Shown here piece after piece: positions 1 through 10,073 of a stretch of DNA of 64,000 nt. Origin of the DNA: Rhodanobacteraceae bacterium (GTDB lineage: Bacteria > Pseudomonadota > Gammaproteobacteria > Xanthomonadales > Rhodanobacteraceae); NCBI GenBank assembly GCA_009996615.1, contig JAACZU010000001.1, positions 310,001 through 374,000 of the forward strand, read 5' to 3'. The notes beneath the pieces were generated by a model. The model did no database searches and was not told the DNA's origin. It saw only the letters and a program-made list of their open reading frames with translations. The translations under genes and the position numbers were made by a program. Position 1 is the first letter of the stretch; each line of letters opens with the position of its first letter.

Positions 1-1903
1 CGTTCCAGCCGAGTGTGCTCGCCGGCGCCTCGCCGGCGAAATCCCAGGCGACGCCACCGTCGACGCCGCTGACCGCGAAGCGGCCCCCGCCGTCGCGCAC
101 GCCGACATCGCGCGCCAGCACCGCGAAGCGCTGCAGGCCGCTGGCATCGAACTGCAGCGACCCGGACAGCGAACCGCTGGCGGCGAGTTCGCCGTAGCCC
201 TTGGTCGCGAGCCAGCTCTGCGCGTAGCGCGCCAGCGCAGCGTCGAGCCGGGCCTGGCGCAGGTCGAGCTGCAGCGCCTGCAGCGGCCGCTGGTCCGCCG
301 GAGCGACGACGCCGTCGGCGTGCAGTTCGAGCGTGCCGGGATCGTTCCAGTCCAGCGCATCGACACGCCAGCGTCCGGGTTCGAGCGTCGCGTCGAGGCT
401 CGCGGTGACCGGCGTCGCCGGCAGTTTCAGGTAGACCGGCCCGGCCAGCGCTTCGCCGCCATGAAACGTGGCCGCGACGCGCACGCGCGGTGCGTCGACG
501 CGACCGCCCAAGCGCAACGTGCCGTCGGCAGCCAGCTGCGCCGCGGCGAGCGTACCGTCGGCGCTGTCGTACCCGAGATCCTGCAGCGCGAACGCGCTGC
601 GCAGCAGGTCGCCGTCGCGCGCACGCGGATCGAGCACGGTCTGACGCAGGCTCACGCGGCCGCCGCCCAGCGGCAGCGCCAGCGTGCCGAGCAGGTGCAG
701 CGCGCCGTCGCGCGCCTGCCAGCGCGCCGATGCGGCCGACGCCGCGAGCTCGCCGATGCGCGCGCGGCGCCAGGCCAGCGTGGTGGCGGGCCGCTCGCCA
801 TGCGGCGCCCAGTCGAGCCCGCCGCGCACGCCGTCGATGCGCAGGCCGCGCGCGCGGTCGGCGACGTCGAGCGCCTCGGTCGCCAGCGCGATGCGCTGCA
901 CCCCACCGGCGTCGACGGCGAACTCGCCGGCCAGTTCACCGTGCATGGCCAGGCCGGCCAGCCCCTGCGCGGCGAGCAGCGGTTTCGCGTAGCGCTCGGC
1001 GGCCTGCGGCAAGCGCGCGGAGGCGAGCTTCACGTCGAGCGAGCGCAGCGCGTCCAGCGCGGACGGTTCGATCTCGGCGGCCGCCTCGAAGACGAGCGCG
1101 TCGGCATCGTTCCAGGCGAAGCGTGCGACCTGCCAACGGCCGTCGCCGCGCGCGCGCGCATCGAGGCTCGCCGCGACTGGCGCATCGGGCAGCGCGACCG
1201 CCAGCGTGCCGAGCTGCAGGCTGCCTCCGTGCAACTCCGCGTCGGCGACGAGCCGCGCGCCATCGGGCGCAGGATTCCACCCGACCTGGCCGTGCGCGCC
1301 CAGTGCCGTCGCCGCGAACGCGCCGTCGCGCGTGGCCAGGTCCAGGCCGTCGGCGGCGTAGTGCGCATCGAGACGGCCGTCGGGCCGCCATCGGGCCTCG
1401 ACATCGAACGTGCCGTCGCGCAAGTCCCCGTTCGGCCACGCCTGCACCAGCGGCGCGCGCAGCCACGCGGCCGGCACGCGCTGCAGCGCGAGGCCGAGCG
1501 GCGCCGGGCCGAACGGCAGCGTCAGCCTGACGCGGCTGGTGTCCTTCACGAGTTCGAATTCGACCTGATCGCGTCCGACGCGCGCCTGCAGCGCGGCATC
1601 CTGCGCGCCGTCGTCGCCGCCCAGCCGCACCGGCCCGGCACAGCGGCGCGCGCCATCGTCGTCGCGCGCGAGCGTGCAGGTCCATTCGAGCCGGCCGGCC
1701 AATGCGAGGGCCGGCACCGCGATGCGAGCGGCCTCGAGCCGCAGCGTCCCGTCCGCGCCGCGCTCGTCGACGACCAGGCGCACCGCCTCGGCCTGCGCCT
1801 GCGCCGCCTGCAGCCGTTCGACCGCCAGCGTCACCGAGCGCGCGTCGGCGCGGCCGCCGGCCAGCGCGAGCAGCGCAGCGAACAGGATCCGGCAGGTCGG
1901 CAT
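1..1903 (-). CDS. Large exported AsmA/YdbH-like hypothetical protein, C-terminus beyond window edge
   Basis: Hand-translated from the reverse strand: ATG at 1903 (CAT 1901-1903), signal-like MPTCRILFAALLALAGGRADARSVTLAVERLQ..., reading open to position 1. Absent from the ORF track because no stop lies in the window. Repetitive beta-type 'LDARARGDGRWQVARFAWNDADALVFEA / LDATLEPGRWRVDALDWNDPGTLELHA' motifs. Confidence 0.65.
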   Translation of the reverse strand, partial: MPTCRILFAALLALAGGRADARSVTLAVERLQAAQAQAEAVRLVVDERGADGTLRLEAARIAVPALALAGRLEWTCTLARDDDGARRCAGPVRLGGDDGAQDAALQARVGRDQVEFELVKDTSRVRLTLPFGPAPLGLALQRVPAAWLRAPLVQAWPNGDLRDGTFDVEARWRPDGRLDAHYAADGLDLATRDGAFAATALGAHGQVGWNPAPDGARLVADAELHGGSLQLGTLAVALPDAPVAASLDARARGDGRWQVARFAWNDADALVFEAAAEIEPSALDALRSLDVKLASARLPQAAERYAKPLLAAQGLAGLAMHGELAGEFAVDAGGVQRIALATEALDVADRARGLRIDGVRGGLDWAPHGERPATTLAWRRARIGELAASAASARWQARDGALHLLGTLALPLGGGRVSLRQTVLDPRARDGDLLRSAFALQDLGYDSADGTLAAAQLAADGTLRLGGRVDAPRVRVAATFHGGEALAGPVYLKLPATPVTASLDATLEPGRWRVDALDWNDPGTLELHADGVVAPADQRPLQALQLDLRQARLDAALARYAQSWLATKGYGELAASGSLSGSLQFDASGLQRFAVLARDVGVRDGGGRFAVSGVDGGVAWDFAGEAPASTLGWN

Positions 1904-1972
1904 TGACGGAGGCGGCATCGCCGACCATTCTGCCAGCCATCGCCGAGCCGGTGCTGCTCGCAGAGTGCGTCC

Positions 1973-2680
1973 ATGCCGATGCCGTGCGTCCTCGTTGCCG
2001 ACGACAATCCGCTCAGCCTGCGCTTCTTCGCCGAGGCGCTCGCCGCCTGCGGCTGCACGTACGCGACGGCGGCCGACGGCGTAGAGGCCGTGGCCCATGC
2101 GCAGGCCGGCGCGTTCGACCTACTGCTGTTCGACGCGCGCATGCCGCGGCTCGACGGCGCCGCCGCGCTGGCCCACCTGCGCGCGCGGCCGGGACCGTCG
2201 CAGCATGCGCCGGCCGTGGCGACCACCGCCGCCCCCGACGACGCCGTGCACGCGGCGTTGCACGCGGCCGGCTTCGCGCAGGTGCTGCTGAAGCCGATCA
2301 CGATCGAGGCCCTGCGCGCGGCGCTCGCCGGCCACCTGCCCTCCGTCGCGCTTGCGGCGGATGCCGGCGGCCTGGACGACGCGCAGGCACTGCGTGCGGC
2401 CGGCGGTGATGCCGCCATCGTCGCCGCGCTGCGCGGCCTGCTTGCGGCCGAGCTCGACGCGCTACCGGGCGAACTGGCTGCGTTCGGCGCGCAGCACGAC
2501 ACCGCCGCGCTGCGCGACCGCCTGCACCGGCTGGATGCCTCGGCCGGCTTCTGCGGCGTACCGCTGCTGACGCAGGCGGCGGCGCGCCTGCGCGCCGCGC
2601 TCGAGGCGTCGGCGTGGCCGGACGCCGACATCGCGGCGTTCCTCGCGCGCTGCGCGCAGGCGCGCATGCTGCTGCGTTAA
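1973..2680 (+). CDS. Response regulator: REC domain followed by HPt-like domain
   Basis: VLVADDNPLSLRFF...DLLLFDARMPRLDG...LLKPI receiver signature; C-terminal LHRLDASAGFCGVPLL resembles the HPt phosphohistidine motif. Confidence 0.85.
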   Translation: MPMPCVLVADDNPLSLRFFAEALAACGCTYATAADGVEAVAHAQAGAFDLLLFDARMPRLDGAAALAHLRARPGPSQHAPAVATTAAPDDAVHAALHAAGFAQVLLKPITIEALRAALAGHLPSVALAADAGGLDDAQALRAAGGDAAIVAALRGLLAAELDALPGELAAFGAQHDTAALRDRLHRLDASAGFCGVPLLTQAAARLRAALEASAWPDADIAAFLARCAQARMLLR

Positions 2681-2819
2681 GGATGGGGGTTGGCGCTGGG
2701 GCGCAAGTCCGATCGGGTTTCGCGATGGGGTCGCCATCAAGCGCGCGGTTTAGCGACTCTCCACGGTTGGCGGCTTGCCTCGATTTTCGCGACCCAGCCA
2801 CCAACCCCAGCCCCAACCC

Positions 2820-3518
2820 CTACGACGGCCGCAGCGTCATCGACCACGCGGCGAGGTCACCGCCGACGAGGTGGCGGATCGTTGCGCGTGCGAGGCGGCG
2901 CAGTTGCGCGAGGTGTTCGCTGTCGGGCCGTTCGTCGCGCGCGAGCGCGAGCAGCGCGGCGCCGCTGATGCGCGGGAACGGCGTGCCCGCGCGCCACGGC
3001 TCGGCACCGGACGCCGGATCCCAGACGTAGTCGGCCGCGGCTTCGATCGCGGCGCCGTGCGCCGTGTGCGTCAGCGCGAGCGCATAGCCGAGCGAGGCGA
3101 GGAAGTCGCGCTCGAAGCGGCGCAGCGTCCACGCGCGGCCGCCCTCGTCGGCGAGCAGCGGCAGGCAGCGCGCATAGGCGTCGAACGCCACCGGGTTGGC
3201 GTCGTTGCGCCCGCTCAGGCGCAGCACCAGTTCGTTGAGGTACATCGCCGCGAGCAGGCCATCGCCGGCCAGTGCGAGCGACGCGCCGCTCGTCTCGGCG
3301 GCGGTCAGCGTACCGAGCTCGCCGCGCGCGACCCAGTCGAGCGACAAAGGTTGCAGCGGCTGCAGCACGCCACGCGGCAGGCGGCTGCGCTCGCGGCGCA
3401 CGCCGCGCGCGACCAGCCCGACGCGGCCATGCTCGCGCGTGAACGCCTCGACCAGCAGCGAGGTCTCGCGGTACGGCCGCGTGTGCAGGATGAAGGCGGC
3501 TTGCTGGGTGAAATGCAC
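2820..3518 (-). CDS. recO: DNA repair protein RecO
   Basis: MHFTQQAAFILHTRPYRETSLLVEAFTREHGRVGLVARGVRRERS; position after era. Confidence 0.95.
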   Translation of the reverse strand: MHFTQQAAFILHTRPYRETSLLVEAFTREHGRVGLVARGVRRERSRLPRGVLQPLQPLSLDWVARGELGTLTAAETSGASLALAGDGLLAAMYLNELVLRLSGRNDANPVAFDAYARCLPLLADEGGRAWTLRRFERDFLASLGYALALTHTAHGAAIEAAADYVWDPASGAEPWRAGTPFPRISGAALLALARDERPDSEHLAQLRRLARATIRHLVGGDLAAWSMTLRPS

Positions 3519-3526
3519 GAAAGGCC

Positions 3527-3556
3527 GGGATTGGGGAATCGGGATTGGGGATTCGG
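3527..3556. repeat. GGGATT(N) heptamer array A (upstream of recO)
   Basis: gggattggggaatcgggattggggattcgg on plus strand. Confidence 0.85.
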
Positions 3557-3610
3557 AAAGACGTGCGCTTTGCCGTGTCGGCTAGGCGGGATTACGCACA
3601 GCCTGCCATT

Positions 3611-3642
3611 CCCAATCCCGAATCTCCAATCCCGAATCCGGG
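3611..3642. repeat. GGGATT(N) heptamer array B (abutting era stop), inverted to array A
   Basis: cccaatcccgaatctccaatcccgaatccggg on plus strand. Confidence 0.85.
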
Positions 3643-3644
3643 CC

Positions 3645-4550
3645 CTACTCCGAATACCCGAACTGCTTCAGCGCCGCCGCGTCGTCGCTCCACGACTCGC
3701 GCACGCGCACCCACAGTTCGAGGAACACGCGGCGGTCGAGCACGGCTTCCATCGCGCGGCGCGCGGCGCTGCCGATCTTCTTGAGCTGGGCACCGCCGGC
3801 GCCGATCACGATGCCCTTCTGGCCGTCGCGCTCGACCCAGATCACCGCGCCGATGCGCGTGATGTCGGGCTCGTCCTCGAAGCGTTCGATCTCGACCGCG
3901 GTCGCGTACGGCAGCTCGGCGCCGAGCTGCAGCATCAGCTGTTCGCGCACCAGCTCGGCGACGAGGAAGCGTTCGCTGCGGTCGGTGAACTCGTCCTCGG
4001 CATACTCGGCCGCGCCTTCGGGCAGGCGCGCGACGAGGTCGGCGAGCAGGGCCGGCACGCCGTCGCCACGGCGGGCGGCGACGAAATGCACGGCCGCGTA
4101 TGGCCGCTCGCGCGTAAGCTGCGCGGCGAACGGCAGCAGCACGGTCTTGTCGGCCAGCTTGTCGACCTTGTTGATCGCGAGCAGGCATGGCGCCTGCTGC
4201 GCGGCGACGAGCTGCCATACGGCTTCGTCCTCGTCGGTCCAGCGCACGCCGTCGATGACGTGCACGAGCAGGTCGGCCTCGTCGGGCACCTGACGCGCGA
4301 CGCGGTTGAGCTGGCGATTCAGTGCGCGCTTGCCGCCCTGGTGCAGGCCGGGTGTGTCGATGAAGACCAGTTGCGCGTCGGTGCGCGTGACGATGCCGAC
4401 GATGCGGTGGCGCGTGGTCTGCGGCTTGGGCGTGACGATGCTGAGCTTGGTGCCAAGCAGCGCATTCAGCAAGGTCGACTTGCCGACGTTGGGGCGGCCG
4501 ATCAGGGCGACGCGGCCGAAACGATGGATGGAGTGGGTATCAGTCTGCAT
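3645..4550 (-). CDS. era: GTPase Era
   Basis: GRPNVGKSTLLNALLGTKLSIVTPKPQTTRHRI, C-terminal KH region; start MQTDTHSIHRFGRVALIG at 4550. Confidence 0.97.
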   Translation of the reverse strand: MQTDTHSIHRFGRVALIGRPNVGKSTLLNALLGTKLSIVTPKPQTTRHRIVGIVTRTDAQLVFIDTPGLHQGGKRALNRQLNRVARQVPDEADLLVHVIDGVRWTDEDEAVWQLVAAQQAPCLLAINKVDKLADKTVLLPFAAQLTRERPYAAVHFVAARRGDGVPALLADLVARLPEGAAEYAEDEFTDRSERFLVAELVREQLMLQLGAELPYATAVEIERFEDEPDITRIGAVIWVERDGQKGIVIGAGGAQLKKIGSAARRAMEAVLDRRVFLELWVRVRESWSDDAAALKQFGYSE

Positions 4551-5211
4551 GGGAGAGCCTGGCCTGGACCTGCGCGAGCGCGAGCTCCGCGGCGGCCTGT
4601 TCGGCGGCGCGGCGGCTGGTGCCGCTGCCACCGGTGGTGATGGAGAATTCGGCGACATGGCAGGCCACGTCGAACACACGCGCATGGTCCTCGCCGCCGA
4701 CGGCGACCAGTTCGTACACCGGCAGCGGCAGGTTGCGCGCCTGCAGCAACTCCTGCAGGCGTGTCTTGGCATCCTTGGGCGTCTTCTCGCCGGCGGCGGC
4801 GCGTGCGCGGAACAGCTCGCGCACGAGCTCGCGGCAACGCTCCCATCCGGCATCGAGGTAGATCGCCGCGAGCAGCGCCTCGAGCGCGTCGGCGAGGATC
4901 GAGTCGCGGCGGAAGCCGCCGCTCTTGAGCTCGCCGGGCCCCAGGTGCAGGCGGTCGCCGATCTCGGCCGCGCGCGCGATCTCGGCCAGCGAGGCGCCGT
5001 TGACCAGCGCGGCGCGCAGGCGCGTCATGTCGCCTTCGCTCGCGCGCGGATGCAGCTCGTAGATCAGCTCGGCGACGAACAGGTTCAGCAGCGCGTCGCC
5101 GAGGAATTCCAGCCGTTCGTTGTTGACGTGGCCTGCGCTGCGATGCGTGAGCGCCTGCTCGAGCAGGCGCGGGTCGGCGAACGCATGGCCGAGGAAGCGA
5201 TGGTTAGCCAC
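4540..5211 (-). CDS. rnc: Ribonuclease III
   Basis: HRSAGHVNNERLEFLGDALLNL signature; likely GTG start at 5211 overlapping the upstream DUF4845 gene stop. Confidence 0.96.
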   Translation of the reverse strand: MANHRFLGHAFADPRLLEQALTHRSAGHVNNERLEFLGDALLNLFVAELIYELHPRASEGDMTRLRAALVNGASLAEIARAAEIGDRLHLGPGELKSGGFRRDSILADALEALLAAIYLDAGWERCRELVRELFRARAAAGEKTPKDAKTRLQELLQARNLPLPVYELVAVGGEDHARVFDVACHVAEFSITTGGSGTSRRAAEQAAAELALAQVQARLSHAD

Positions 5212-5590
5212 CTGAACCGCTGAGGCTGACCGACTTGTCGAACTTGGCGACGAGGTCGATGTTGTACATGAACGGCACGCGCTTCTCGTAGGCGATGCGC
5301 AGCGTCGAGGCGCCCCCCTCGCGCTTGAGCATGATCGCCTGCGGCGGCACGCTGGCGTCGTCGACGTACTGCGCGTCGAACTTGACGCTGAGGTCGCGGC
5401 GGATCTCGTCAAGCGACTTCTGCCCCGCGCCCGACTCGCTGCGGACCTGTTCCATCGCCTTCACCACGCCGAAATACTCGACGTAGACCGGGATCAGGCG
5501 CATCGCCAGGTAGGCGAAGAAGCCCAGCACGCACAGCATGATGGCGAACCCGATCAGCGTGACGCCCCTGGCCTTGTAATGCATGTTCAT
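5204..5590 (-). CDS. DUF4845 family membrane-anchored protein
   Basis: MNMHYKARGVTLIGFAIMLCVLGFFAYLAMRLIPVYVEYF; conserved position between lepB and rnc. Confidence 0.85.
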   Translation of the reverse strand: MNMHYKARGVTLIGFAIMLCVLGFFAYLAMRLIPVYVEYFGVVKAMEQVRSESGAGQKSLDEIRRDLSVKFDAQYVDDASVPPQAIMLKREGGASTLRIAYEKRVPFMYNIDLVAKFDKSVSLSGSGG

Positions 5591-5627
5591 GCGCGCTCCC
5601 CTTTGTCTGTTGGTGCCCATCGGCCGG

Positions 5628-6464
5628 TCAGTGGATCACGGTGCCGATGCGGCTGAAATCGATGCCGTTGTCCCAGTTCATCCAGATCACGAACGCCTTG
5701 CCGACCAGGTTCTGCTCCGGCACGAAGCCCCAGAAGCGGCTGTCGGCGCTGTTGTCGCGGTTGTCGCCCATCGCGAAGTACTGCCCCTCCGGCACCTTCC
5801 AGGTGCCTTCGTGGCCGACCCACACGTTCGGCATCTCCATGATGCGGTGCTCCACGTCGCCGAGCTTTTCCAGCTTGACCTGCGCCGACGAGAAGTCGCG
5901 GCCGTACTCGCTCGGGCCGGTGTATGCGCCGATGTCGGTTTCCGGCACCTCGGTGCCGTTCACGTACAAGGTCTTGTTGCGATAGGTGATCTCGTCGCCC
6001 GGCAGGCCGACCACGCGCTTGATGTAGTCCTGCTTCGGATCCTGCGGATAGCGGAACACGAACACATCCCCGCGCTTGGGCTCGCCGACGGCGAGAATCT
6101 TCTTATTGAGCACCGGCAAGCGCAAGCCGTAGGCGAACTTGTTCACGAGGATGAAATCGCCGACCAGCAGGGTCGGCATCATCGAGCCGGACGGGATCTT
6201 GAACGGTTCGGCGACGAACGAGCGGAACAGCAGGATCAGCAGCAGCACCGGAAAGAACGAGCGCGCGTACTCGACCGGCACCGATTCCTGCAGCGCCGTG
6301 CGCGCGCGCGCATCGCGCTCCTCCTGGCTCAACGCGCTCATCGCCTCGATCGCCTCGGCGCGGCGCTTGCGCCCCGGCGCGAGCACCAGCCAGTCGAACA
6401 GCCACACCACGCCGGCCGCGCCCGTCAGCACCACCAGCAGCAACGCGAAATCGAAATCCATCAT
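5628..6464 (-). CDS. lepB: Signal peptidase I
   Basis: PSGSMMPTLLVGDFILVNKFAYGLRLP, GDNRDNSADSRFWGFVP; start MMDFDFALLLVVL at 6464. Confidence 0.97.
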   Translation of the reverse strand: MMDFDFALLLVVLTGAAGVVWLFDWLVLAPGRKRRAEAIEAMSALSQEERDARARTALQESVPVEYARSFFPVLLLILLFRSFVAEPFKIPSGSMMPTLLVGDFILVNKFAYGLRLPVLNKKILAVGEPKRGDVFVFRYPQDPKQDYIKRVVGLPGDEITYRNKTLYVNGTEVPETDIGAYTGPSEYGRDFSSAQVKLEKLGDVEHRIMEMPNVWVGHEGTWKVPEGQYFAMGDNRDNSADSRFWGFVPEQNLVGKAFVIWMNWDNGIDFSRIGTVIH

Positions 6465-6517
6465 GGCTCCTTTGGGAGCAGGAAAAGTGTATTGCGGAGC
6501 TTGCAGGGACTGCTTTT

Positions 6518-6549
6518 CCCAATCCCCAATCCCGAATCCCCAATCCCGG
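6518..6549. repeat. GGGATT(N) heptamer array C (abutting lepA stop)
   Basis: cccaatccccaatcccgaatccccaatcccgg on plus strand. Confidence 0.88.
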
Positions 6550-8340
<1,791 letters not shown>

Positions 8341-8409
8341 CGGGTCTGCTGCGGAAACGGGCCATCGGCACAAGCGCCGAATTATCGCAGAAAAACGCGC
8401 GCCAAACGC

Positions 8410-8441
8410 GCTGTTCCGGCGGCAGGCGCCGCCGGAACAGC
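8410..8441 (-). terminator. Stem-loop between degQ and lepA
   Basis: GCTGTTCCGGCGGC-aggc-GCCGCCGGAACAGC, perfect 14-bp stem; on the minus strand followed by a second GCGCG/CGCGC hairpin and TTTTT. Confidence 0.7.
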
Positions 8442-8496
8442 TCCGCAAAGGCGGTCGGAGCCTGCGGAGGCCCCGCTAGGGCCGGCCAGCCGCCCC

Positions 8497-9924
8497 TTAC
8501 TCGGCCGCCGACTTCGGCACGGTCAGCGCGATGAACTGGGTCTGGTCGTTGCGGCGCACCAGCAGCATCACCGCGTCGCCGGGCTTGGCGCCCTTGACCG
8601 CGGCGTTGAACTCGGCCACCGACTTCACCGGCTTGCGCCCGACCATCAGGATGACGTCGCCCGGCGCCAGCGCCGAACGGCGCGCCGTCGCGCTGGCCAG
8701 GCCGGTCACCACCACGCCCTCGTCGCGGTTGATGCCCAGCTGCTTGCGCTGGTCGGGGCTCAGCTCGTCGACGACGATGCCGAGCGGATTGCCAGCCGCC
8801 GCCGCCGCGCCGCCGCCACCACCGGCGACCTGCGCCCCCATGTCGGCCGGCTGCGCGCCGACCGTGACCGGCAGCGTCAACGTCTTGCCGTCGCGCCAGA
8901 CCGACAGGTCGACCTTGCTGCCAGGCTTGGTCGAGCCGACCAGCGGCGGCAGGTCGGCGGAGCTGGCGATGTCGTGGCCGGCGAAGGCGAGGATCACGTC
9001 GCCGAGCTGCACGCCGGCCTTGTCGGCCGCGCCGCCGGCGGTGACCTGGTTGACCAGCGCGCCGCCGATGCGCGGCAGGCCGAGCGCCTTGGCCTGCTCG
9101 CGGTCGACGTTCTGGATCTGCACGCCGATCATGCCGCGGCTGACGCGGCCGGTGGTCTTGAGCTGCTCGGCCGCGTTCATCGCGATGTCGATCGGGATCG
9201 CGAACGACACGCCCATGAAGCCGCCGGTGTTGGAGAAGATCTGCGAGTTGATGCCGATGACCTGGCCGTTGAGGTTGAACAGCGGACCGCCGGAGTTGCC
9301 GCGGTTGATCGGCACGTCGGTCTGGATGAACGGCACGTACTGCTGGTCGGCGCCGCCGAAGCTGCGCCCGACCGCGCTGACGATGCCGGCGGTCACCGAG
9401 TGGTCGAAGCCGAACGGCGAGCCGATCGCGACCACCCACTGGCCGGCCTTGACGCCCTTGGAGTCGCCGACGTTGACCACCGGCAGGTCCTTGGCGTCGA
9501 GCTTGAGCAGCGCGATGTCGTACTGCGCGTCCTTGCCAACGACCTTGGCGTCGAGTACGCGGCGGTCGGACAGGCGCACGGTGACGTGGTCGGTGCCGTC
9601 GACGACGTGGTTGTTGGTCAGCACGTAGCCGTCGGCGGAAATGATGAAGCCCGAGCCCATCGACACGCGCGTGCCGCGATCGCGCGGCTGCGGCATCGGG
9701 CCGAAGAAGCGGCGGAAGATCTCGGGCACCTCCTGCTGGTCGATGCCCTGATCCTGTGCATCGGGGTTGCCGGTCGCCTGCACGTTGACGACGGCCGGGC
9801 CGTATTTCTCGACCAGGCCGGTGAAGTCCGGCAGGTCGGCGGCGGTCGCGCTCGCCGCGAGCAGCAGCGTCAGCAGCGGTGCGCCGATCCAGCGGGAAAG
9901 GGTGCCGCTGCGCATGATCGTCAT
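8497..9924 (-). CDS. degQ: Do/DegQ/MucD-family periplasmic serine protease
   Basis: GSGFIISADGYVLTNNHVVDG, GNSGGPLFNLNGQVIGIN, two PDZ regions; start MTIMRSGTLSRWIGAPLLTLLLAASATAA. Confidence 0.93.
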   Translation of the reverse strand: MTIMRSGTLSRWIGAPLLTLLLAASATAADLPDFTGLVEKYGPAVVNVQATGNPDAQDQGIDQQEVPEIFRRFFGPMPQPRDRGTRVSMGSGFIISADGYVLTNNHVVDGTDHVTVRLSDRRVLDAKVVGKDAQYDIALLKLDAKDLPVVNVGDSKGVKAGQWVVAIGSPFGFDHSVTAGIVSAVGRSFGGADQQYVPFIQTDVPINRGNSGGPLFNLNGQVIGINSQIFSNTGGFMGVSFAIPIDIAMNAAEQLKTTGRVSRGMIGVQIQNVDREQAKALGLPRIGGALVNQVTAGGAADKAGVQLGDVILAFAGHDIASSADLPPLVGSTKPGSKVDLSVWRDGKTLTLPVTVGAQPADMGAQVAGGGGGAAAAAGNPLGIVVDELSPDQRKQLGINRDEGVVVTGLASATARRSALAPGDVILMVGRKPVKSVAEFNAAVKGAKPGDAVMLLVRRNDQTQFIALTVPKSAAE

Positions 9925-10005
9925 GGTGTGTTTACCTCTCGTATCCCTGGCAAAGGTGGAATGGCACGCGCGTCCTCGTGCGCGGAGGATGCTGCGGGCA
10001 GGCGA

Positions 10006-10033
10006 TTTGACGGGAGCGCCGGTGCAAAGTTCC
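10006..10033 (-). promoter_or_regulatory. Candidate sigma-E promoter of degQ
   Basis: Minus strand GGAACTT-N16-TCAAA in the rseB-degQ gap. Confidence 0.65.
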
Positions 10034-10073
10034 ACTTCGCCGGCCCACCGCCGCGCGCCGTTTCAGTCGCGCT

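Noticed and set aside
320-1906. 528-codon plus-strand ORF at left edge
   Set aside because: Antisense to the left-edge partial exported protein on the minus strand, which has a signal peptide and a protein-like composition; the plus ORF is R/A/Q-rich.
3527-3642. Heptamer arrays as a CRISPR or telomere-like locus
   Set aside because: Unit is 7 nt without spacers, no cas genes, scattered in short intergenic gaps; not a CRISPR. TTAGGGA similarity to telomeric repeats is superficial.
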